Below are positions 49,634 through 60,433 of a stretch of DNA of 64,000 bases, piece after piece. The notes under the pieces were generated by a model that was not told the DNA's origin, did no database searches, and saw only the letters and a list, made by a program, of their open reading frames with translations. The DNA comes from Ostreococcus mediterraneus (lineage: Eukaryota > Chlorophyta > Mamiellophyceae > Mamiellales > Bathycoccaceae), in assembly GCA_012295225.1 (NCBI GenBank), contig WMKK01000009.1, positions 455,909 to 519,908 of the forward strand, read 5' to 3'. How positions within the stretch are numbered: the first letter of the stretch is position 1; each line of letters begins with the position of its first letter. A program made the position numbers and the translations under genes.

Positions 49634-49941
49634 GCCGTGCGTGTGGTGACTCGTGTCGACAACCGCGTGCGTGCGTGCGCGTGCGTGTAGACGCTGAAAC
49701 TATTCGCGTCGACGACCGTGTGCGGGCGGGCGGACGTCGTGCGTTCGCGTGCGTCGTGCGCGCGGGTGTGACGTGCGCAGAGAAATTTCTTTCGAGAAGC
49801 AGGAGGACTGTTGACCAATCATTACTCGAGGGTGCCCATTGGGCGAATAGGAAACGAAGACGACGACGATGACGACGATGATCTAATCGTGTGCGTGTAA
49901 TCGTATGCGTGTAAAATCACAATCACGGTGCTAGTTTCTAA
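49634..49941. other. Spacer between SufS and the PHD-finger gene
   Basis: A 308-bp non-coding stretch upstream of SufS and downstream of the PHD gene stop. It contains a GTGC-type alternating run near 49662-49688 and a GACGAC run near 49858-49880. No gene seen. Confidence 0.45.
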
Positions 49942-52900
49942 TCAGCGAGGCATGACGTCGGAACGAGCGACGTATTTATATCCTGGTGGAAGCACGTTGT
50001 TCGCGCGTTCTACGTCTGGCGCGGTTAATAGGGCGTCGCGTTTGAGAATGCCGCCGCGCAAACCTCCTGGACGACGTATACCGCCGCCTGGAACGGGGTT
50101 ACCTGATCCATCCATTGATGCGAACGATCCAGATCTCGAAGGCAGGTTTCCCGGAAGCATGCTGGATTGTCTGAAGTTGCCTCGGCTTTTCTTACTGCCT
50201 CCTTTGGAGGATGTCGGAAGCTCCCCGGCGTCGCGCTTGTTCGCGCGCATGGTTTCTCGAACACGCTGCAACGCACCATGCATGGATGTTCCAGCTCCGA
50301 TGCCAGGTAGACCACCCGAGAGTTGACGCTCAAGCGGTTGCTGGTTGTACAGCTCCACGAGTGCGGGAATCGGGTCGCCTGTGAGACCAGCTTCGACATC
50401 CTTTAAGCGCTCCGCGCCGGAGTGCTTTTCACAAAAGGCGGTGAACTGTCTACCCTGGCTATCGACGCTCCGCATGTGGCATGCCGCTCGTCGACAGCAC
50501 AATGGGTGGAATACAATTTGGCAGTGACCAGAGCAGCAACGCATGAGTGTCCCGTGGGAACGCGTGCAATAGCTGCATGAAGCGTTACGACGCTCTCTCG
50601 GGACATCGTTTATGCTTACAGGCTTCACCGCCTTTGCTGCGTTCTTTTCGACAATTGATGCTTCCGGAACCCATTTGGCGCAAGCAACATGACACCATTG
50701 CTTACCGTCGAGTGTTTGCTTTAGTGCTCCAATTTGAACGGGGCATAACGAGCAGGAAACTCCCCTGTACAGCGCTAATTTGCCTTGAAGCGTGATGTGC
50801 ACTGATTTCCCAGACTGTCGTGAGTCTGTCGCACGTCCAGACGCCAACGCGTCCGCGCACACCCAACACGTCCACTTTGAATCAACTTTACCCGGCACAC
50901 CATAGCATGACGGATGAACGACGAGGTCGCACATCGAACACTTTATTGTGGTTTTCGTTTTGCTCGCTTCACTTGTCCCCGCGCACACACAGCACGCCGT
51001 GTTATCACCGATCGAATGAAATGGATCCAGAAGAATTTGTGACATTGGAGAACGAATTGGAGATCCGCCAAGAACTGGCGAATTACTTCTTGGCGTCCCT
51101 GGCCATCCAAGTGACTTCAAGTGGCTCGCGGTCCCATCGAAGTTTGCTAGACCAAACATTTTCTTCACTCGCGCCGGAGCTGCTTCAATCGCTCGCATGA
51201 CTGTCTGCGTGCTCAAAGGTTTATACCCCGTTGGAACCACTGTGGGTTCTGCTGTGATCGCAGCTGAACCAATCTCTCTTTTCGGTTTCGACTCGCGACG
51301 TCCTTCGGGGGCAGACGCATTGGCTCGCTCAAGAGCGGCACGCTGCTCAGCCTCTCGCTTCTCCTTCTTTTGCTGGCGTTTGACTTCTCGAATGGCCCCC
51401 ATGAATGCGTTTGCCTCGTCCAACTTCAGTTTTCGCTCCGTGTGCACCTTAGTGTCTTCGTCTATGCTCTTTGCTACTTTTTCAATCAGATTCTTGAGGT
51501 TGTGCTTGTTTGCTTGCAAGTTCCACAAGAGTTCGTACTGGTGTGCTAGAATTTCGCCTTCCACTTCGTCTACTGGTGCACATGCAAAGAGCACGGGATG
51601 AGCTGAAAATGCGTTTTCGAGCTTGGCTAATTCATCTCGAGCGACGCTGACCTTATAAGGAACTTTTCTAGGTTTGCTGCTACTTGGCATTCCAGGAAGT
51701 AAAATCTCCTCCTTCACCGCCCTCTTCAAGCAGTTTACGCTTGACCCGGACTTGCCGCATTTATGTGCTAACGTTTTGAGCTTTGCGCAGACTTCACACG
51801 CAGCATCCACAGTACTATTTTTTCCTGACATCTTTTTCTTCGAACTGGTACTCGGCAAGCCCTTGTCGCTCTCTTCGCTCCAGTCGGGCAAAGTAAACTG
51901 TCGAACAAACAGCAACTGCGTGTGCGTTGGAATAGCTTCGATAGTGCTCAGCAACCCAACGTGGCGAAGTTCTCCTTCCGTCCCGAACGCCCGTCTACAT
52001 TCCTGTATCGTGCGTTCGCGAGTATCTTCGTCTTCTTCAGTCTCCTCACCAAATTGCTCTTCACCGATGGTCACAGTCGTTGTCGCCGACGACGGCAACG
52101 CATCAACGAACTCCTCACACTTTGGTGCGGTACTAGGTAGTAGCTGCTGAACGCTAACGTTTGACGGGACGGGCACTAAGCCTAGTCCGAGAGACATTGA
52201 TATTTCCGGTGTCCCGTTTTCCGGCAGTACTAACTTTTGTATGTCCTCAGATTTGATAGCCGCCGCGTTCGCGGCTTTATTCAAATCATCCTGTATAGCG
52301 ACCACTCGCTCTGCGACTTCGTGAAGGATCCATACACGTAAGTTTGCTAATGTTGTATCGTTACCGTCATCTATTTCGGTTTTAACATCAATCGCTTCCT
52401 TACCCCACTTGGGCGACAACTTTGCACCGCGACCTTCATGCTTTGCGAGCCAAGCCTTGAGAACCGATGCAGTGACGCCGATGAATCTTGCCGCACTGCG
52501 TGTTCTCTTTGCCTCATCTTCATCTAGTGATATCATCGTTTGCGTAATTGCGGCAATGTGTGTCGCCGATAGTCGTTGTATCAACTCAATGCCTTCTTCG
52601 TATTCCTCCAAAGGCGGCGCCACAAACGGCTTGTCTGGTACCGCTGGTATCGTCCCTACGACAGGCTTCACCCCACTCACCACAGGCGTGGCATCAAACG
52701 TAGCTGGTTTTCTTACCCCGCGCGTACCGTCGCCATTTCTACCGTAAACTAAGCCTGGAATCGGAATCCCAATTTTGTCTTCACCAACTTCGTAGGCTGG
52801 TCCCAATGATGCCGAACGCAGCGCCGCGTCGTATTCCCACGGCGTCGTGGGCGCTATTCGAGCTATATCTGTCGCATATACTGGTCTAAAGTAATCTTCT

Positions 52901-53305
52901 GCGTACCTCCACCATGGAGCAACCTTCTTCGCCTCTTTTTCCTCTTCATTGTTCACTAAAGCGTTGCGTCTCTTCTGCAAAATTTGCGCGCGAGCGACGA
53001 GCGGCTCGTCGTCAGTACGAGATCATTTACACCACACACGAATCAAGACGACGATAACAAAACAATAACGAGCACAGACAAACACTACCTACCGATGACG
53101 CCTTTGCCGCAGCCTTCTTCTCGATATCATCCAAGCTCACCGCCTCACCCACCGTGTACGGACTCCGCACCTTGGGCGCGCCCGGCGCGCACCTTTCCAC
53201 CAATGCCGCCGCGACATCAAGCTCGCGTTCAATCCTCGTCAGACCATCACGCACATTCTCGCGATCCTTCCCCTTCACCCCAGACGACACCCCCTTGTGT
53301 GCCAT
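49942..53305 (-). CDS. PHD - zinc-knuckle - extended PHD (PZP) chromatin reader
   Basis: Two exons, 53305-53093 and 52974-49942, around a 118-bp intron (GTAGGT donor, ACTGACG branch box, TTGCAG acceptor), giving about 1081 aa. Exon 1 encodes 71 residues beginning MAHKGVSSGVKGKD. Around residues ~710-770 lies a PHD finger (CCVCAG, KCSMCDLVVHPSCYGV, WTCWVCADAL). An extended PHD follows: CSLCPVQIGALKQT, WCHVACAKWVPEA, CSYCTRSHGTLMRC and FHPLCCRRAACHMR, with FCEKH closing it. This PZP pair occurs in BRPF, JADE and AF10 proteins and in plant trithorax-like proteins, where it reads histone H3. No SET or bromodomain is present. A coiled coil lies near 530-620, and the C-terminus is Gly/Ser/Arg-rich. 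Inferred role: subunit of a histone-modifying complex. Confidence 0.88.
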
Positions 53306-54710
53306 CGCACCCGGCGCTCACGCGCGTGATCTCTCACGCGCGCGCGTCTCGCGCTGCACCGAACCGCCCTCGGCGGCGTCGCGCGGATTCCCCCGTCCCC
53401 CGCCCGCGCGCGGTGCCGTCGCGGTGCGGAGCGATCGATCCCGAGCGTGCGCTTGAGCGACCACCGTCGAAGCCGCCGCCGCGCGTGCGGCGCGAGACGA
53501 ACGCGCGCGAACGGACGATCGCGCGCCGACGCGTGCGTGTGACGCCCGCGCGCGCGTCGCGCGCCATCGATGATTTCGCCCATTCGATCGATGCGCGCGC
53601 GCTTTCGACGGTCACATCGATCGATGCGTGGCGCGAGTCACGCGTGGCGCCGCGAGGTGATCGATCGATGGCGATCGATGCGGGTATCGATCGATCGATG
53701 CGGTCGTCGATGCGCGTGCGTGGTGATCGAAGAGTATCGATCGTGATGGTTTCGTGATCGTAGGATTGCGATCGCGGTCGATGGGGTGGGTGATTGAAAC
53801 TGGAGAAGGATGATTGTATCGATGGGGGATATCGATCGATTGATCGTGGGGAAAATCAGGAACGCGTGGCGATTACGTGTTGATCGATATCGATAGCGAT
53901 CGAATTGATTTTGAAAGTGATCGATGTCGATGAGCACGGTCGAGGTGAAAGCGGAGGAGGGACGTGCGCGTCGCGTTCGGGGCGTTACTCCAATGTCCCA
54001 TACGACTTTACGAGCGTCGAGCGCGAACGGTGTCGGGTTACATCTAGTGTATCGTTTTGCATACGCTGAACGCGTCAAATCTACGGTTGACGCATTGGCG
54101 CTTGTTTGGGAGACGAAAACGCGCGCGCGGTCCTGCGGTTGTGCTTCTGTGAAAGCGACGACGAACGAATATTTTCTCGCGAGATAGGCTTCATGCGGTC
54201 TCGCTTGTACCGGAACACGTTCATTCTGAATTTTTTAATTGACTGGTACTACTCTTGTTACCTCCGATGGCCTGAGTGACACGGTGGAACATGAAATGTG
54301 TTTACCTGTGTGTACGTCGATGACATGCGTTTTCGGCAAAGCGCGCAACCGCCTTCCAGATCGGTAGTCGCCAAACCTGTAGCGCCAAACCGCAGCAGAA
54401 TGATGACTTAACTGCTAATCTCACTCTTCACCTCCGCTGCACCGTCGTTGACGGCTCTTGACGTCCTCGTGTGTAATCATGCGAGCCACTCGACGCAGTA
54501 GACAATGAACGCTTTTAGGCAACGCTCGAACACCGTGCGTAATGAACATCTGCGATTGTTTGTCAGGTAAGGTTAATAAAGGGTGATGGTAAACAAAAGT
54601 ACTAAAATGGTAATGGCAACTAGAGATAAATTCGTGTAACCAAGTAAAGAGAGCGCACTGAAGCGTCCATAACATGGGCTTCTCATTCAACTATGTCCAC
54701 AAGCAGACGT
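53306..54710. other. 1.4-kb gene-poor region with GATCGATG repeats
   Basis: The first half is GC-rich promoter sequence of the PHD gene. From about 53575 to 53905 ATCGATCG words recur many times on both strands without a fixed period. From 54190 to 54710 the composition becomes AT-richer. Small frames at 53924-54187 (+) and 54421-54690 (-) show no family resemblance and I do not call them. No tRNA signature seen. Confidence 0.4.
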
Positions 54711-55529
54711 TCACATCCACGGAAGTTTCGGAACGAGCACCGGAGTCGTCTTTTTGTACATTTGATACCCTTCGTCCTTCCCCCAACGTTCGTCCGCGCT
54801 CTTTTCAAGTATCGGCACGCCACTCATCTGCGTGAGCAAGAACGTGACGAATAACGGGGAGGCAAAAACGCCGACGGCGCGTCCCGGATGGCTGGCGGCT
54901 AAACCACTCGCCGCGACGCCCGCGACGCCAAACCACATACAAATCTCACCGAAATAGTTTGGATGTCTCGAAAGAGACCACAAACCATGCTTGATATACT
55001 TCCCCTTATTCGACTTGTTTGCCTTGAACACGTACTTTTGAACATCTGCGGTGAGTTCAAAGGCAAAACCGAGAGCCCAAAACGCAGCTAAGGCGTAATC
55101 CGCCGCGTCCAAGCCGCTCTGCCCGGGCGTGCCATTCACGATGTACACTGGAAGCGACGTCACCCACACCCAAACGCCTTGCAAGAACCAGTATATCGCA
55201 AATACTCTGGGCTTATCCTTGACGCCATCGAAGCGGCTGTCACCGCCGTCTCTGTGCGCTCGAAGGCCCAAAAACACGCCCAGCCGCGCCGTCCACGTCA
55301 ACGCCATGGCGCTCACGAGTACCTGTCGCGCTCCAAGCCCCGAACTCGCCAACGTCATCGCCGCCGTCGACGCAAACGCAACTGATCCTAGTATGTCGTA
55401 AAACTTCTCAGTCTTTAGAACCGAAGCAACGGCCCAACCGACAAATTGAATGCCAAAGTCAACCGCCGCCGCGGCGAGCAACGACGATTCCACCGCGCTC
55501 ACGCCCGGAATAATTCCCGTGCGCGTCAT
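54711..55529 (-). CDS. DUF1295 membrane protein (steroid 5-alpha-reductase-like fold)
   Basis: About 272 aa from the ATG at 55529. Several membrane spans are visible (FGIQFVGWAVASVL, YWFLQGVWVWVTSLPVYIV, YALAAFWALGFAFELTADV). The C-terminal half has the DUF1295/ICMT-like signature LWSLSRHPNYFGEICMWFG, followed by GVPILEKSADERWG and YQMYKKTTPVLVPKLPW. The family resembles delta-14/steroid reductases and isoprenylcysteine methyltransferases that bind NADPH or SAM at the membrane; the substrate of DUF1295 proteins is not established. The frame is open upstream to another ATG at 55808, which would add an Arg-rich 93-residue extension. I prefer 55529 because plant relatives begin directly with the first membrane span. 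Confidence 0.85.
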   Translation of the reverse strand: MTRTGIIPGVSAVESSLLAAAAVDFGIQFVGWAVASVLKTEKFYDILGSVAFASTAAMTLASSGLGARQVLVSAMALTWTARLGVFLGLRAHRDGGDSRFDGVKDKPRVFAIYWFLQGVWVWVTSLPVYIVNGTPGQSGLDAADYALAAFWALGFAFELTADVQKYVFKANKSNKGKYIKHGLWSLSRHPNYFGEICMWFGVAGVAASGLAASHPGRAVGVFASPLFVTFLLTQMSGVPILEKSADERWGKDEGYQMYKKTTPVLVPKLPWM

Positions 55530-55861
55530 CTCGAGCCCTCGAGCACGCGGCGCGCGAAGAATGCGTCTGCCGTGCGTCACTCCGCGATCTGCGAACCTCG
55601 CCCTCGCGCTCGCGCGTGTCGCCGCAAGCCCAACCGCCCGGCGCACCGAGTCACCACCAACCTTGCGCACGACGTCCGCGCGCGCGGCACCGTCGTCGCC
55701 GCCGCCGCCGCCGCGCGAGCGCTGAGAGCGCCGCGCACAGCCTTTGTCGTCGAACGAGAACCCGAACGCGCGATGGATGCGCGCGAAACCGCCGGGTCCG
55801 AGCGTCATGGAGTGCCGGATGCGTCACTGTTTCACGCACCGTCGTCGTTAGCTCACACGCC
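55530..55861. promoter_or_regulatory. Divergent promoter region DUF1295 / ESV1-like
   Basis: A spacer of 332 bp between preferred starts, GC-rich. Frames of both neighbours remain open into it, so either protein could be longer. It includes a GCCGCC run at 55695-55715. Confidence 0.4.
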
Positions 55862-57571
55862 ATGCGGGCGTCACCAGCCGCTGCGAGCGCCGCGCGTGCG
55901 CATGCGCGTCCGCGCGCGCATCGCGCATCGCGGCGACGTGACGGCTTCCGCGCGGCGCCCGTGACGCGTCGCGCATCGTCATCGGAGGATGACGAGTTGG
56001 ACACGCGAAGCGCCGCGGTGGTTGATATGTTTGAACGGGCGGCGACGCCGATCGGGGAGCTCGAGCGCGCGCAAGCGGCACTGGCGGCGGTGAAAGCGAT
56101 GACGAATTCGACGCTGGCGCGTGATGATGGACGCGCGAGCGCGGCGAGTGGGAGTGGTGGGGCGAAGAGCGCTGGAGCGGTGGGTAAGGCTATCTCTTCG
56201 TCGGCGGCCGGGTCGGCGCCGACGGCGGCGACGAGCGCGAGTGCGGGGACGTCGAAGAGCGCGAGCGAGAAAAAACCGAAACCTAAAGCCGATACGTTCA
56301 ATCCTGGGAGCGATTTCTGGACTTGGACGCCGCCGGAAGATGTGACAAAGTCTTCGTCGCCAGCGTTGGCGCCCGTTCCAAAGCTGCAGCGACAGACGTC
56401 AAAGAATGTCGCCGACGCCGTGGCTTTTGCTGAACGCGTTCCCGAAGCTTCGTTGCAGTTGAAGTTCCAGTCTGAGGAAGACGTACCCACGGCACTTTCG
56501 ATGGATTTTGAGAGTGAGTTGGCTACGGAGACTGTTGGGGCGACGGAGACGTCTCCGCTGAGCGAGACGCCGACGGTTGAACTGGAAGAAAGTGCCACGG
56601 CTGTTCGCGAGCTAGGTGCGGATGGGGCTACTCAAGGCACGCTTGAGAACGGTGCGCGTTGGTGGCGCGAATCTGGCGAAGAAGAGCTCGAAGGAGGTAA
56701 GTTGTGCAAATGGACGCTAGTACGTGGCGCATCGGCTGACGGGTCGGTGGAATGGGAAGAAAAGTGGTGGACGACGAGCGACGCGTTCAACTATCGCGAG
56801 ATGGGAGCAATAAAGTCCGGTCGTGACGGTAAAGGTAACGTTTGGCAAGAAAGCTGGCGCGAACAAATGACACATGATACCACCTCGGGATTCTCCAACG
56901 CTTCAAAGCACATCGTGCGAGACGCAAACAAGTGGGGCAAGCAAGCCGACGGTACAGAATGGCACGAAGTATGGGACGAGAATTATTGGGGTGATGGACA
57001 AGTGAAGCGCACATGCACGAAAAAAGGTGCAGTGGGCGACGGTGTCACGCCTGAAGACGGTCACGGCAACCGTTGGACGCATAAATGGGGCGAAGAGTGG
57101 GATGGACGCGGAGGATGCGTGAAATGGACGGACACCTTTGCTGACCGAGACGTGAGCGAAGGCGGTGGCTCAGGCCGCGCGTGGGGCGAAAAGTGGGAAG
57201 AACGTTGGGGAGATTACGCACACAATGGCAGCGCGGGGAACAGAACCGGGAGCACGTGGAACGACCGCGACGGGTATAAATTTGAAAAGACGTGGGGCGA
57301 GGAGCATTGGCACGACGGCCGCGTCCACAAATGGGGCGGCACTACCGACGGTTCCGACGGCTGGGACGTATGGGAAGACAGCGCAGGCTGGTGGGAACGC
57401 GCTCCAAGTTTCGGCTGGGACGAAGCCGTCTCTCACTCGCCCCAGCTCCTCTCCGTACCGCTTCGTTCCCGCGCCCCGAGCACTGGTAAAAACAAACCAA
57501 CCATCGGACGCGCGCCCGGTCGAACGATCAAACCCCCTCCCGGCTCAAAGCTCCAAAACCCTGATCAATAG
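55862..57571 (+). CDS. ESV1/LESV-like starch-associated protein, plastid
   Basis: A 569-aa single-exon protein. The N-terminus is a plastid transit peptide (MRASPAAASAARAHARPRAH). Residues ~60-260 are Ala/Ser/Thr-rich and disordered. From ~265 to ~530 the chain is strikingly rich in Trp, Gly, Glu and Lys with repeating W-x-E-x-W units: NGARWWRESGEEE, EWEEKWWTT, HEVWDENYWGDG, WTHKWGEEWDG, WGEKWEERWG and WEDSAGWWERA. This Trp-rich repeat domain is the hallmark of EARLY STARVATION1 (ESV1) and LIKE-ESV1, which bind glucan chains and order amylopectin in starch granules. The C-terminal Pro-rich tail (PGRTIKPPPGSK) also occurs in this family. The ~200-residue N-terminal extension favours LESV over ESV1. 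It is followed by plastid Obg 235 bp downstream. Confidence 0.88.
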   Translation: MRASPAAASAARAHARPRAHRASRRRDGFRAAPVTRRASSSEDDELDTRSAAVVDMFERAATPIGELERAQAALAAVKAMTNSTLARDDGRASAASGSGGAKSAGAVGKAISSSAAGSAPTAATSASAGTSKSASEKKPKPKADTFNPGSDFWTWTPPEDVTKSSSPALAPVPKLQRQTSKNVADAVAFAERVPEASLQLKFQSEEDVPTALSMDFESELATETVGATETSPLSETPTVELEESATAVRELGADGATQGTLENGARWWRESGEEELEGGKLCKWTLVRGASADGSVEWEEKWWTTSDAFNYREMGAIKSGRDGKGNVWQESWREQMTHDTTSGFSNASKHIVRDANKWGKQADGTEWHEVWDENYWGDGQVKRTCTKKGAVGDGVTPEDGHGNRWTHKWGEEWDGRGGCVKWTDTFADRDVSEGGGSGRAWGEKWEERWGDYAHNGSAGNRTGSTWNDRDGYKFEKTWGEEHWHDGRVHKWGGTTDGSDGWDVWEDSAGWWERAPSFGWDEAVSHSPQLLSVPLRSRAPSTGKNKPTIGRAPGRTIKPPPGSKLQNPDQ

Positions 57572-57805
57572 CAGCACACATTTTTCATTCATCACCATTG
57601 CTATTCATTCATCACTCATCCCAATCGCGCGCATCCGCCGTCGACACACCGCGCGTCCCACCGCGCGCCCGTCCAGCGCCCAGCGCCCACGCGGTGCCCC
57701 ACGCGTCGCGCCTCCCTGTATGTAGTCTTCACACGCCGACGGTCGTCCCGCGCGACATCTCACGTCAGTGGCGCGCATCACACACGCACAAAAATCACAC
57801 CCGCG

Positions 57806-59791
57806 ATGTCGTTCGCACGCGCGACGCGCACGGCGGTGCCACCGACGGCGCGCGACGGCGCGAGCATGCGCACCAAAGGGCGGCGGCGGCGCAGCGGCGT
57901 GCGCCCGTGCGCGCAGAAACAGCCCAAATACACGCGCGACGCGCGCGATGACGGGGGACTAGGCGTGGCATTTAACGCCAGCGCATCGCTCGCGGACGTG
58001 CTCGCGGCGAAGGATGCAAAGGATGCGGCCAAGGCGGAGAGCGGGAATGCGAATTGGGCGAGCTCGCTCGCGGCGTTTCGGGATGAGAAAGCCGCGGGGG
58101 CGAGAAAGCGCGCTGAAATGGGCGTAGAGATGGCTGAAATCGAGCGTGATTTCGACGAGAGTGAAGATTTGATAGATACGGTATGGGTCACCGATGCAGG
58201 TACGGTGGCGAAACGGCAATTCCGAGGGTTATCGGATGAAGAAGAGGAGGTGACGGTGGAGGATGGCGAGTTTGTCGCGTTTGGCGGAGGCGGGCGAGAT
58301 TCGGATGAGGATGTGTGGGGACCAGGAGACGACGATATGTCGGCATATGCGAGTGATGACGATGATTACTTCGAGGCTGGCGCGCGCGAGGAGCGTCCGC
58401 GGGGGATTCCGCGAGAGATGCGTTGTTTCGATACGGCGAAAATTTATGTAAAGGCTGGGGACGGGGGCGACGGCGCCGTGGCGTTTCGTCGAGAAAAATT
58501 TGTCCCGCAAGGTGGGCCGTCCGGAGGAAACGGTGGCATCGGTGGTGCAGTATACTTCGTCGCGGATAAGAACATGAACTCTCTTGATGGGTTCAGGAAG
58601 CGAGTGCATCATCGCGCGTCCCCGGGTAAGAGCGGACTCGGGTCAAAGTGTAACGGAGCTAACGGAGTAGACATGGAGGTTTTGGTGCCTCCTGGAACAA
58701 TCATTAGAGATTCGCGCAACAAGAAGATATTAGTTGAAGTTACCAAACACGGTCAACGCGTGTTGCTTCTCAGCGGTGGCCGCGGTGGCCGCGGTAACGC
58801 ATCATTTAAGACGGCAAAGAACAAGGCGCCGATGATTGCAGAGTTGGGTGAAAAGGGTAGTGAATTCTGGGTAGAAATGGAGCTCAAACTCGTCGCGGAC
58901 GTAGGTATCATCGGCATCCCGAACGCCGGGAAGTCAACGCTTCTCGCTTCAGTGTCAGCGGCAAAGCCCAAGATTGCTGATTATCCATTCACGACCATCG
59001 TGCCCAACCTCGGCGTGGTTGAGCGTAATTACGAGCGCATGGTGTTCGCCGACATCCCAGGTTTACTCGAAGGCGCTTCCGAAGGTATTGGTTTAGGTTT
59101 CGAATTTTTGCGTCACACGAAGCGTACACGAGTGCTCATTCACGTCATTGACTGCACGAGCGAAGACTGTTTCGAGGCGTATGAAGCCATTCGTACCGAG
59201 CTGGAACTCTTCGATGAGTCCTTGCTCGACAAGCCCGAAATTGTTGCCCTGAACAAGGTGGATGACATCGAAGCTACCGAGCGAGCGCTGCGCATGAAGG
59301 AAAAGTTCGATGCAGAGGGCGTGATTTCTCACTGCATTTCCGCCGTAACGGGCGAGGGGGTAGAGGAACTCGTATCTGATGTTCAAAAGGCTTTGAGCGC
59401 GCTCCCACCGATTGAAGACGAGTGGGAATCTGACATCGCGTCCACGGGCTCGCGAGCGGCCGACGGTAAGTCCATCCAACAGTTCACCATCACCGAAACA
59501 CCATATGCTTTCGTCGTCAACGGTGACGCCATCGAAAGATTCGCTCAAATGACAAACTGGGACTACTTTGAGTCGTATAAGCGTTTTGGCCGCGTGCTCG
59601 ACATGTCTGGCGTGGACGAAGCCCTCAACGCCGCCGGTGCCGGCGAAGGGGACCGCGTCATGATTGGCGACTTTGAATTCGAATGGAGCAAAGACAAACG
59701 CGACAGAACGCTCTACGAAACCTTCAAACGTAGAGTCGCCGACGCCCCTGGCGCGCCTCGAGGTTCGCGTCACTGGCCCCACGCCGTCTAA
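57806..59791 (+). CDS. OBGC: Plastid Obg-family GTPase (ObgC)
   Basis: A 661-aa GTPase for plastid 50S subunit assembly. The Arg-rich N-terminus looks like a transit peptide, followed by an acidic extension (~60-205). The Obg fold starts at CFDTAKIYVKAGDGGDGAVA (~210) with Gly-rich loops (QGGPSGGNGGIGG, GGRGGRGNASF). G motifs: G1 GIPNAGKST (~370), switch I YPFTTIVPNLG, G3 DIPGLLEGAS, and G4 NKVD. The C-terminal OCT domain contains FVVNGDAIERFAQMTNWDY and FEFEWSKD. A C-terminal OCT is standard for bacterial Obg and the plastid branch. Single exon; the downstream ~640 bp is non-coding. Confidence 0.94.
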   Translation: MSFARATRTAVPPTARDGASMRTKGRRRRSGVRPCAQKQPKYTRDARDDGGLGVAFNASASLADVLAAKDAKDAAKAESGNANWASSLAAFRDEKAAGARKRAEMGVEMAEIERDFDESEDLIDTVWVTDAGTVAKRQFRGLSDEEEEVTVEDGEFVAFGGGGRDSDEDVWGPGDDDMSAYASDDDDYFEAGAREERPRGIPREMRCFDTAKIYVKAGDGGDGAVAFRREKFVPQGGPSGGNGGIGGAVYFVADKNMNSLDGFRKRVHHRASPGKSGLGSKCNGANGVDMEVLVPPGTIIRDSRNKKILVEVTKHGQRVLLLSGGRGGRGNASFKTAKNKAPMIAELGEKGSEFWVEMELKLVADVGIIGIPNAGKSTLLASVSAAKPKIADYPFTTIVPNLGVVERNYERMVFADIPGLLEGASEGIGLGFEFLRHTKRTRVLIHVIDCTSEDCFEAYEAIRTELELFDESLLDKPEIVALNKVDDIEATERALRMKEKFDAEGVISHCISAVTGEGVEELVSDVQKALSALPPIEDEWESDIASTGSRAADGKSIQQFTITETPYAFVVNGDAIERFAQMTNWDYFESYKRFGRVLDMSGVDEALNAAGAGEGDRVMIGDFEFEWSKDKRDRTLYETFKRRVADAPGAPRGSRHWPHAV

Positions 59792-60433
59792 CCGGGAGCG
59801 CGCGTGCCTAAATCCGCATTCATTCGCGTGCATTTTTGGCCAGCGTTCAAGGAGACATCACACCATGACATCACCGCCAGCCGCGCACTCGTAAACTCGC
59901 AGCAGTGTACATAATAATACCATCACGCATCACGCGCGCGCTCGACGTCGCGAAGCGTCAAAGACACGTCAGTCTAGGAAATCTTCTCCGTACGCACTAT
60001 TACACGGTTTCGGTCCTATATGCGTTGTTTCCCACCACACACGTGCACAGGGCGAATGTCACCTCAATATGACATATTTCACTCTCATATGGACCGCCAC
60101 ACGCCATGCTGTGTTGGCGGTATGTATGTACGAATGGTACCACTGTGGTATGCTGTTTCGGCCAACACAGACGCCCCTAGTATGCTGTTTCGGCCAACAC
60201 AGACGCCATGTGCCATCCCACGTATTATTCCAAACGCACCGAGCTCACGTATAAATAAGTATGTCATATTTTGTAGTTATATTTCCATAATAACTAACAT
60301 CACGACACGCACAGTACGACGTGGACGTCCACGAGATCGCGCCAAAAAACTTCCGAACTCGCGTCGACGCCCGTTCGGGCTCTTCCCTCGCCGGCGACGC
60401 GCCAGAGCGACGCGCGCGCGCTGAGGAGTCGAT
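59792..60433. other. Upstream region of the bZIP gene with direct and inverted repeats
   Basis: A 642-bp non-coding region. It is AT-richer from 59890 to 60310, has a TATA-like TATAAATA at 60251-60258, and carries repeat words at 60109-60207 listed separately. Frames here are short and unlike any protein family I know. Confidence 0.45.
60109..60207. repeat. 28-bp direct repeat plus an opposing 10-bp inverted copy
   Basis: A 28-bp sequence is repeated exactly at 60148-60175 and 60180-60207, separated by 4 bp. Its core GCCAACACAG also occurs as the reverse complement CTGTGTTGGC at 60109-60118, so either direct copy can pair with it. The group lies about 230-325 bp upstream of the bZIP ATG and could be a binding-site cluster. 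Confidence 0.85.

Noticed and set aside
53924-54187. Short plus-strand frame after the GATC block
   Set aside because: Only 87 codons, no motif and no supporting context.
54398-54412. Possible C/D-box snoRNA (ATGATGA word)
   Set aside because: No matching D box or terminal stem at a suitable distance.
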